Below, one piece after another: positions 16,973 through 22,604 of a stretch of DNA of 22,604 bases. This DNA is from Bacteroidota bacterium (lineage in GTDB: Bacteria > Bacteroidota > Ignavibacteria > Ignavibacteriales > Ignavibacteriaceae), in NCBI GenBank assembly GCA_030706105.1, contig JAUZPC010000007.1, positions 1 to 22,604 on the forward strand, in the 5' to 3' direction. A model generated the notes under the pieces. That model had not been told where the DNA came from and did no database searches. It saw nothing but the letters and a program-made list of their open reading frames with translations. Numbering within the stretch: the stretch's first letter is position 1; each line of letters begins with the position of its first letter. The position numbers and the translations under genes were made by a program.

Positions 16973-16987
16973 TCTAACATTGTTAGA
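16973..16987. promoter_or_regulatory. TetR operator, perfect palindrome at the tetR promoter
   Basis: TCTAACATTGTTAGA has two perfect 7-bp arms around one base. It starts 19 bp upstream of the tetR start and just downstream of the -7 element, covering the expected transcription start, which is a repressing position. A 13/15 copy upstream of the efflux operon supports it. Confidence 0.75.
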
Positions 16988-16988
16988 T

Positions 16989-17019
16989 CAAAATTAATGC
17001 AGACTACAGAGAAATGCAA
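16989..17019 (-). promoter_or_regulatory. Bacteroidota-type promoter of tetR
   Basis: On the minus strand, TTG (17019-17017) is followed by a 20-nt spacer and TAATTTTG (16996-16989), matching the TTG / TAnnTTTG primary sigma factor consensus known from Bacteroidota. The -7 box ends one base before the operator palindrome. Confidence 0.6.
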
Positions 17020-17452
17020 GTTTTTTTTAAAAATACTGTATTATTGACCTCCGGCAATTGTTCTCTTGTCTCTAAGTTATTTTATTTAAATAAGTTAACA
17101 GAGTGAGGGAATTTAGCAAGATACAATCCCCTAATTTAGTATTTTAAGTTTTAGGAGCTTTCACGGTTCCATGTGGCTAATTATTGACGATTTATAATAA
17201 GAAAATATATTACTAAAGTGTGCAAATGTCCTTTTCCATTTAATGCTGTATAAACGAAACAACTGGACTTTATTAAAGTGCCGAACTTGTCAAGCATTAC
17301 AAATGTCACAGGAAATATGACAAAACAGATATAAATTTATTTAAGATTTTAATTATATTTATTTTATGTTATAAGACTTTCTCCGGTTACTTTCTTTGTA
17401 TAAAGTAAGTGAAGCTTTAGTTGTTGTTATAATATTTTAAAGATAACTTTTT

Positions 17453-18223
17453 ATGACTGATTTTTACGTAAAAAAATGGTATCTTGATTATGTAACACAG
17501 AACCTTGACGCCTCAATAATATATGACGGCAGCCTAAGATTTGGCCCCTTTGAGTATCACCATAGCAGTGAATTAAAGAGAAAAGACTTGCACATTTCCG
17601 AACGGACTAATTGGGATAATAAATTTTGTAAAATTACGGTTGAAGAGAATACAATAACATGCCTCCTAAAAGATAAAACAGTAAAATGGCTGGGAAAACA
17701 AGCACCTATAAACATACCCATCTTTAAGAAGAATGATAAATTTATAAACTGGAATTGCGTTCAACCGCTCTCACGGGTTGAAATTATAACCGGCACATCA
17801 GTACAACACGCTTTGGGATATGCCGAACAAATGGAAACTAATATACTTCCATGGGAATTTGAATTCGACTATCTTAACTGGGGAAGATTTACTTCGGATA
17901 ACAACTCTTTAGTATGGACTTTTCTGGATGGTGATTTTAAACAAATTCTTATCTTTTTGAACAGCAAAGAAGTGGAGCCGGTAAACATTTCACTGAATGA
18001 AATTGAGTTTAAAGGGGGGACACTCAAAATTGAGGATACGGCAATTTTAAGAGAAGGCAACATTGTTTCTTCACTGCTAAATACAATGCCGTCACTTAGT
18101 AAAATACTTCCGAAGACGGGGTTCCCAATATTTGAAACTAAAATACTTGGTAAAGGCAGTCTGTTAATTGATGGAAGAATTGATGAGGGATATGTAATTC
18201 ACGAAGAAGTGAAATGGAAGTGA
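17453..18223 (+). CDS. Predicted lipocalin-like (AttH/CrtC-like) protein coupled to the membrane fusion enzyme
   Basis: 256 residues without signal peptide or membrane segment, so probably cytoplasmic. I tentatively place it in the lipocalin-like superfamily of AttH and carotenoid 1,2-hydratase (CrtC). It opens with FYVKKWYLDYVTQNLDASIIYDGSLRFGPF. The centre has SRVEIITGTSVQHALGYAEQ, then LPWEFEFDYLNWGRFTSDNN and SLVWTFLDGDFKQ. A GYxE...PW...LxWGRFxS...SLVW block like this is how I remember this uncharacterised group. Beta-strand alternation dominates, as expected of a barrel. Members with known function act on or carry long hydrophobic molecules. Its stop overlaps the next gene by 10 bp, a strong sign that the two proteins work together; a role as lipid carrier or modifier is inference. 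Confidence 0.5.
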   Translation: MTDFYVKKWYLDYVTQNLDASIIYDGSLRFGPFEYHHSSELKRKDLHISERTNWDNKFCKITVEENTITCLLKDKTVKWLGKQAPINIPIFKKNDKFINWNCVQPLSRVEIITGTSVQHALGYAEQMETNILPWEFEFDYLNWGRFTSDNNSLVWTFLDGDFKQILIFLNSKEVEPVNISLNEIEFKGGTLKIEDTAILREGNIVSSLLNTMPSLSKILPKTGFPIFETKILGKGSLLIDGRIDEGYVIHEEVKWK

Positions 18224-20142
18224 AAAAGAGTACAATATGGAAAATATTGTATGGGGCATTATTCATTATTGTATTGCCAATTTTGCTTATAATGTGGGCT
18301 AAAAGAATGGATAGCTATATTGGATTTCCGGTGCCTGATATCCCTGAGATCTCATACCTGCTATTAGTTGCAGGATGCTGCTTATTATTTGGGGGATGGG
18401 TTACTTTAATTATATATGGAAGGGGACTTCCGATGAATGCTTTTCCACCGATGCAGCTTGTGGATAGAGGTGTTTATCATTTAATGCCCCACCCTATTTA
18501 TACCGGATTCTGTGTAATTGTTTTATCTGTTTCCCTTCTGCTTCAATCACCTTCCGGAGTTTGGGTGGTTTTTCCTACAATGTGCTTATGTTGTATAGCC
18601 TTGGTATTTGGTTATGAAAAGCAATCAATAGAAGACAGATTTGGAAATATAAAGATAGAAAGCATATTAAAACTACCAAACAAAAAAGATGCTCCGGCTA
18701 CTGCATTGGATTACTTTAGAGTTTATGTCCTTGTGCTGCTACCATGGTTGTTAAGCTATGAAATTGTTCAATATGTGGAACAATCAGTAAACGCTTTGAC
18801 ACTTAATTTTTCATTTGAAAAAAATATTCCTGTAATTGAGTGGACAGAAGTTATATATATAAGCATATATCCGGCCGTACTTTTATTTCCGGTTTTTATT
18901 AAAAAGAAAGGTGAGTTAAGGAACTTTTCGCAATTTGTATTGATTTCCATACTTGTATGCACATACATCTATGTATTATTAACTGTGGCAGCCGTTCCAA
19001 GAGAATTTGAAGAAAAAACTTTTTTTGGATATTTAATAAATCTTGAGAGAAGGTTTGATAAACCAGTTTGTTCATTCCCCTCTTTACATGTTATATGGGC
19101 ATTTATTTGTGCCAAGTTCTTCGGTAAGAACAAAATATTTAAAATTGGCTTATACCTATGGGCAATTGCAGTAAGTATTAGCTGCATTACAACAGGCGCG
19201 CACACAATTCTTGATGTAGTGATGGGAATTATAATATTTTATTTAATTTCTGAAAGAGTAACAATATGGAATACCATACGGGAAGCTGCTGAAGAAATTG
19301 CAGATTCATGGAAAGAAATGTATATTGGAAAATTGCGGTTAATTAACCACGGTTTATGGGCTGCAACAGGAGTATTTTTCGGCATTATAATTGTTTACAC
19401 ACTAATGGGAGTTCAAAACAGCAGCAGTATTTTTATTACTGCCATATGCGGAGTTATCGGAGCGGCATTATGGGCTCAGTTGGTTGAGGGATCCAATGTT
19501 CTTCTGCGTCCTTATGGATATTATGGCGGAGTTCTTGGGATAATTTTTGGCGCCATAATTTCCGGACTTTTCTATGACAATACTTTCCAAATATTAGCTG
19601 CATTTGCAATTGCGGGGCCGGTAATACAATCATTTGGACGTTTTAGATGCCTGATACAAGGGTGCTGCCATGGTAAGCCGGCAAATGAAGCAATTGGAAT
19701 TAGATATAACAACCCTCATTCAAGGGTAACAAGGTTATCCGATTTGGGAGGGAAATATATACATCCGACACCGGTCTACTCCATATTATGGAATATTGTA
19801 ATATTTTTTATTCTGATTAAGCTCTATTTAATAGACTCAAATGTAAACGTTATTACCGGCACTTACCTGATACTTACAGGGCTGGGGCGATTTGTTGAAG
19901 AATCTCTGCGAGGTGAACCTCAGACAAAAATTATAGGAGGGTTAAGATTATACCAGTGGATTGCCATAAAAACAATTGTTGCGGGCGGTGTATTTATGTC
20001 GTTTCCTGTTAACCGATTTTTTAGTGATATAATTTTTAAGCCGCAAATAATTCTTTTTTCTTTAATTTTAGGCGCAATTGTATATTTTGCTTTGGGAGCC
20101 GACATACCCTCCTCAAATAAAAGATTTTCACGGTTGACATAA
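18214..20142 (+). CDS. Three-domain membrane protein: ICMT/PEMT-like + PAP2_3-like phosphatase + divergent Lgt-like domain
   Basis: A 642-residue polytopic protein. Residues 1-160 resemble isoprenylcysteine/phospholipid methyltransferases: four hydrophobic segments, then VDRGVYHLMPHPIYTGF (His93-Pro94, Tyr96, Gly98) and Y134-E135-K-Q-S-I-E140-D-R-F-G144, the SAM-binding pattern of that fold. Residues ~165-350 resemble PAP2 of the inositolphosphorylceramide-synthase/PAP2_3 type: C286-S-F-P-S-L-H292 in place of PSGH, and TTGAH330TILD334 supplying the His-x3-Asp; the Arg of SRx5H is absent, as in PAP2_3 proteins. Residues ~370-635 resemble Lgt: G475-R-F-R-C-L-I-Q-G-C-C-H-G487, H517-P-T-P-V-Y522 and R559-F-V-E-E-S-L-R566. 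The canonical Lgt signature Asn, Asn and Glu are Cys479, Gln482 and Cys484, so it is unlikely to be housekeeping lipoprotein Lgt. It is translationally coupled to the preceding gene. Function unknown; I infer lipid head-group chemistry at the inner membrane. Confidence 0.8.
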   Translation: MEVKKSTIWKILYGALFIIVLPILLIMWAKRMDSYIGFPVPDIPEISYLLLVAGCCLLFGGWVTLIIYGRGLPMNAFPPMQLVDRGVYHLMPHPIYTGFCVIVLSVSLLLQSPSGVWVVFPTMCLCCIALVFGYEKQSIEDRFGNIKIESILKLPNKKDAPATALDYFRVYVLVLLPWLLSYEIVQYVEQSVNALTLNFSFEKNIPVIEWTEVIYISIYPAVLLFPVFIKKKGELRNFSQFVLISILVCTYIYVLLTVAAVPREFEEKTFFGYLINLERRFDKPVCSFPSLHVIWAFICAKFFGKNKIFKIGLYLWAIAVSISCITTGAHTILDVVMGIIIFYLISERVTIWNTIREAAEEIADSWKEMYIGKLRLINHGLWAATGVFFGIIIVYTLMGVQNSSSIFITAICGVIGAALWAQLVEGSNVLLRPYGYYGGVLGIIFGAIISGLFYDNTFQILAAFAIAGPVIQSFGRFRCLIQGCCHGKPANEAIGIRYNNPHSRVTRLSDLGGKYIHPTPVYSILWNIVIFFILIKLYLIDSNVNVITGTYLILTGLGRFVEESLRGEPQTKIIGGLRLYQWIAIKTIVAGGVFMSFPVNRFFSDIIFKPQIILFSLILGAIVYFALGADIPSSNKRFSRLT

Positions 20143-20191
20143 TAAACAGTTCACAATAGTCACATCAATTTTTATTATTTTGCGGTTGGTT

Positions 20192-20199
20192 TAATTTTG
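20192..20199 (+). promoter_or_regulatory. Possible -7 element upstream of the methyltransferase gene
   Basis: TAATTTTG matches TAnnTTTG and lies 56 bp before the ATG at 20256, in the 113-bp gap after the membrane fusion gene. No TTG is found 20 bp upstream, so the match is partial. It hints that the methyltransferase may have its own promoter. Confidence 0.25.
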
Positions 20200-20255
20200 T
20201 TTTTTGCTACTAAATAATAAATTTTATTTGTTCTATATTTTGAATAAGGCATAAA

Positions 20256-20798
20256 ATGGATAATGATAGAATATACAACCAGAATGCGGAGAGATTACGC
20301 TCCCCTGAAAGAATTGCACTCCTGGAACCTGATAATGTTACCGCTGCTGTTATTACAGGCAACATAAAATCAATTTTAGATATAGGAACCGGAAGTGGTA
20401 TTTTTGCTGAAAAATTTTCTGAAAAAGGTATTCACGTTGTAGGCATTGACATAAACCCGGAAATGATTGATGCTGCAAAAGAGTATTTGCCTCAAACCTT
20501 GTTTGAAACTGGTGAAGCAGAAGACCTGCCTTTTCCTAATGATAGTTTTGATTTAGCTTTTATGGGGTTAGTTTTCCATGAAGTAAACGACTATAAAAAA
20601 GCTCTCTCTGAGACTTACCGAGTAGTTAAGATAGGAACTGCTATTCTGGAGTGGAAATATTTAGTTGAAGATTTTGGGCCTCCTTTAGAGCATCGCCTTA
20701 AATCAGAGTTTATAGTATCATTGGCTAAAGAAATCGGCTTTTCAAAAACTGAAGTAATAAATCTAAATAATTTAGTTTTATATAAGTTGGGAAAGTAA
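20256..20798 (+). CDS. Class I SAM-dependent methyltransferase
   Basis: A compact 180-residue Rossmann methyltransferase. Motif I is ILDIGTGSGIFAEKF (residues 40-54). The acidic end of strand 2 is VVGIDINPEMID (62-73, Asp65 for the ribose). AEDLPFPNDSFDLAF is the motif II/III region and VFHEVNDYKKALSETYRVVK the UbiE/MenG-like post-motif. The C-terminal block LEWKYLVEDFGPPLEHRL followed by a FIVSLAKEIGF segment is seen in a group of small uncharacterised methyltransferases. The acceptor substrate cannot be read. It follows the lipid-enzyme operon in the same direction after 113 bp, so co-function is possible but not shown by spacing. Confidence 0.88.
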   Translation: MDNDRIYNQNAERLRSPERIALLEPDNVTAAVITGNIKSILDIGTGSGIFAEKFSEKGIHVVGIDINPEMIDAAKEYLPQTLFETGEAEDLPFPNDSFDLAFMGLVFHEVNDYKKALSETYRVVKIGTAILEWKYLVEDFGPPLEHRLKSEFIVSLAKEIGFSKTEVINLNNLVLYKLGK

Positions 20799-21183
20799 GA
20801 ACACAATAGTTATAATATTTTTGAAGTATAAAAGTAAAAGTGATTTCGGAAATTTTAACCTTCGGGTAAACTTCTTAAAAGTTAATAAAGCTTTTTTTAT
20901 TTTATCATTCTAGAACAAAATATGAATTGCATATTTTGCAGATTCTTAATAACTTGTTGAATAATAAATAATTTGGATATGATAAAGAAAAATTTCCATA
21001 GAATTACAGGATTCAGAGTACTGCGGAGCTATTTCATCTCCCGCTTTGAAAACGTTTTCCAATAAACTTCCCCTTCTTACGCCCGTTCATATCAGGTTCC
21101 CTTAAAAATTATCAAATAATATTTTATAATTATGTTATTTCTTTTTTAAAGAAATAATTTATCACAAGAGAAGGAGATTTACA
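20799..21183 (+). other. 385-bp leader region of the lysine aminotransferase gene
   Basis: No gene of normal size is present. It contains a 9-bp inverted repeat CAAAATATG/CATATTTTG (20916-20938, 5-nt spacer), a 12-bp palindrome GAAAACGTTTTC (21048-21059) and a 10-bp hairpin TTATTTCTTT/AAAGAAATAA (21135-21157, loop TTT) just before the ribosome-binding site. There is also an ATG-started 28-codon frame at 20979-21065. A weak AACTT/AAGTT hairpin followed by T7 near 20868-20898 may end the methyltransferase transcript. In AT-rich DNA repeats of this size are expected by chance, so only the position is suggestive. Confidence 0.4.
21171..21176 (+). promoter_or_regulatory. Strong Shine-Dalgarno sequence of the lysine aminotransferase gene
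   Basis: AAGGAG lies 7 nt before the ATG at 21184 and fixes that start. It stands out because most genes in this window lack such a site. Confidence 0.8.
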
Positions 21184-22548
21184 ATGGATACTTTAAAAAA
21201 TCAAATTACGGACGCCGAAAAAATATCTACAATTTCAGACTATGATGTACATGGTACTTTAAGAAAATATATGCTTGTTGACGGTTTTGATATCGTTCTG
21301 GATATTGAAAAAAGTCACGGCCCATACTTAGTGGATGCCAGAACCGGCGATCATTATTTGGATTTATTTACTTTCTTTGCCTCAAATCCGCTCGGGATGA
21401 ATCATCCCAAAATGTTAAGACAGAACGTAATAGATGAACTTATTCTTTGTGCAATAAATAAACCTTCTAATGCAGATGTTTATACAAAATCCATGGCAGA
21501 ATTTGTAGAAACTTTTGGCGAAATTGCCAAGCCTGAATATATGAAGTATTTATTTTTTGTTGCAGGCGGCGCATTGGCTGTTGAAAACGGCTTAAAAGTT
21601 GCTTTTGACTGGAAAGTTCAAAAGAATTTTAAGAAAGGTTATAAGGAAGAAAAAGGACATCAGGTTATTCACTTTAAGCACTCTTTTCACGGCAGAAGCG
21701 GCTATACCCTATCCCTTACTAACACCGAAATTAATAAAGTTAAATATTTCCCTAAATTTGACTGGCCAAGAATTACCAATCCTAAAATCATTTTCCCGTT
21801 AGATGAAAATTTAGAACAAGTTATTGCTGCAGAACAAAAAGCTATTGCAGAAATTCATACAGCAATTAAAAATAATCCTGATGACATAGCAGTTATTATT
21901 ATTGAACCGATTCAGGGAGAAGGCGGCGATTGTTTCTTTAGAAAAGAATTCTTCCAGGAATTGCGCAAAATTGCTGACGAAAATGAAATTTTATTAATGT
22001 TTGACGAAGTGCAGACAGGTTTTGGCATGACCGGCAAATTCTGGGCATCAGATTATTATGTAAAGCCGGACATCATTTCTTTTGGAAAGAAAGCACAGGT
22101 ATGCGGTATTTGTGTATCTGACAGGATTGATGATGTTGAGGATAATTGCTTTAAAGTTTCCAGCAGAATCAACTCCACCTGGGGCGCCGATTTAACAGAC
22201 ATGGTTAGATCAAAACATATGTTAAAGATAATTAAAGAAGATAACCTTGTTGATAACGCTTTCCTGATGGGCAAATATCTGCTTGAAAATCTATATGACA
22301 TCCAGAAACAATTTCCATATTTAGTTACAAATTCCCGCGGACTGGGCTTAATGTGTGCATTTGACCTCCCTTCAACTGATTTAAGAAATGATTTTAGAGA
22401 ATTATGCTATAAGCAAAAAGTTATAATACTTGGCTGCGGTGAAAAATCAATACGGTTTAGACCTGCCCTGAATGTTACCAAAGAGACTTTGGATGAGGCC
22501 ATTAAAATTATTAAGGAAGTCCTGTTCTTAATGTCATCTAAGAATTAA
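21184..22548 (+). CDS. lat: L-lysine 6-aminotransferase (PLP, fold type I)
   Basis: 454 residues, the full length of the LAT family (TIGR03251 type). It transfers the epsilon-amino group of lysine to 2-oxoglutarate, giving 2-aminoadipate 6-semialdehyde and glutamate. The phosphate-binding loop is AGGALAVENGLK (127-138), characteristic of LAT rather than ornithine or GABA aminotransferases. FHGRSGYTLSLTNT (168-181) and EPIQGEGGD (241-249) follow. Asp274 in MFDEVQTGFG binds the pyridine nitrogen. The cofactor lysine is in FGKKAQVCG, most likely Lys303 by its spacing to the glycine. The enzyme begins lysine catabolism to 2-aminoadipate; the partner semialdehyde dehydrogenase is not in the window. 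It appears as a single gene with a long leader. The start is set by AAGGAG. The product is cytoplasmic. Confidence 0.93.
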   Translation: MDTLKNQITDAEKISTISDYDVHGTLRKYMLVDGFDIVLDIEKSHGPYLVDARTGDHYLDLFTFFASNPLGMNHPKMLRQNVIDELILCAINKPSNADVYTKSMAEFVETFGEIAKPEYMKYLFFVAGGALAVENGLKVAFDWKVQKNFKKGYKEEKGHQVIHFKHSFHGRSGYTLSLTNTEINKVKYFPKFDWPRITNPKIIFPLDENLEQVIAAEQKAIAEIHTAIKNNPDDIAVIIIEPIQGEGGDCFFRKEFFQELRKIADENEILLMFDEVQTGFGMTGKFWASDYYVKPDIISFGKKAQVCGICVSDRIDDVEDNCFKVSSRINSTWGADLTDMVRSKHMLKIIKEDNLVDNAFLMGKYLLENLYDIQKQFPYLVTNSRGLGLMCAFDLPSTDLRNDFRELCYKQKVIILGCGEKSIRFRPALNVTKETLDEAIKIIKEVLFLMSSKN

Positions 22549-22573
22549 AATAATGAATTGCTAATTATTTTTT
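22549..22573 (+). terminator. Weak terminator-like hairpin after lat
   Basis: AATAAT (22549-22554) and ATTATT (22564-22569) could pair across a 9-nt loop, followed by T to 22573. The stem has no G-C pair, so termination here is doubtful. Confidence 0.25.
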
Positions 22574-22604
22574 GATTTGTTATTTTTAGATGTATTAAAA
22601 ACAA

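Larger units (their letters stand above)
16955..17452. other. 498-bp intergenic region between tetR and the lipid-enzyme operon
   Basis: The genes at either end are transcribed away from this region. The tetR end holds its promoter and operator. In the remaining ~430 bp I find no open frame of note and no clear promoter pair for the gene at 17453. A 7-bp inverted repeat TTACTTT/AAAGTAA (17387-17393 and 17402-17408, loop 8) lies 45 bp before that gene, and TATAAT occurs about 20 bp before it; both are weak. Confidence 0.5.

Noticed and set aside
18214..20142. Annotation of the fusion protein simply as prolipoprotein diacylglyceryl transferase
   Set aside because: Only the last ~270 residues resemble Lgt, and key signature residues are changed; the first ~350 residues belong to other lipid-enzyme families.
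20916..20938. Inverted repeat CAAAATATG-AATTG-CATATTTTG as a possible operator
   Set aside because: Nine-base arms with short spacers arise by chance a few times per window in AT-rich sequence; no matching site elsewhere.
21048..21059. Perfect palindrome GAAAACGTTTTC, similar in look to LacI-family operators
   Set aside because: A 12-bp palindrome is expected several times in 22 kb of this composition, and no LacI-type gene or second copy was seen. Kept only as a note in the lat leader.

Overview
The window is AT-rich chromosomal DNA with dense, mostly ordinary bacterial gene organisation and no tRNA, rRNA, insertion sequence or CRISPR array that I can see. Several features fit the Bacteroidota/Ignavibacteriota side of the tree. 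Most starts lack a clear Shine-Dalgarno sequence. The tetR promoter matches the Bacteroidota type (TTG, 20 nt, TAnnTTTG). There is an exported M3 dipeptidyl carboxypeptidase and an L-lysine 6-aminotransferase. The lineage is an inference from style and protein families, not from a marker gene.

Layout. 1-864: a 5'-truncated ArsR-type HTH/DUF2087 regulator overlapping a small GIY-YIG nuclease-like gene. 972-1421: a short CHAD-domain protein. 1606-2091: an orphan CheW. 2207-4309 (minus): an exported M3 zinc peptidase with its own terminator. 4587-10590 (plus): a heavy-metal RND efflux operon, consisting of a small Cys/His-containing secreted or membrane leader protein, an outer-membrane factor, a lipoprotein adaptor and a CzcA/CusA-type pump. 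16954-10706 (minus): a TetR repressor, then a TolC-type channel, an adaptor and an AcrB-type (HAE1) drug pump. The two RND operons converge on one bidirectional terminator near 10.63 kb. 17453-20142 (plus): a two-gene overlapping operon of unknown function. 20256-20798: a class I SAM methyltransferase. 21184-22548: lysine 6-aminotransferase behind a 385-bp leader.

Regulation that can be read directly: a perfect palindrome TCTAACATTGTTAGA lies at the tetR promoter, and a 13/15 match to it lies upstream of the tolC-adaptor-pump operon. This fits TetR controlling both itself and the efflux operon.

Most unusual item: the 642-residue membrane protein at 18214-20142. It appears to join an isoprenylcysteine/phospholipid-methyltransferase-like domain, a PAP2_3-type lipid phosphatase domain and a divergent Lgt-like domain whose signature Asn and Glu positions are replaced (GRFRCLIQGCCHG). 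It is translationally coupled to a soluble protein that I tentatively place in the AttH/CrtC lipocalin-like superfamily. Together they look like an undescribed lipid-modifying system; its substrate cannot be read from sequence.
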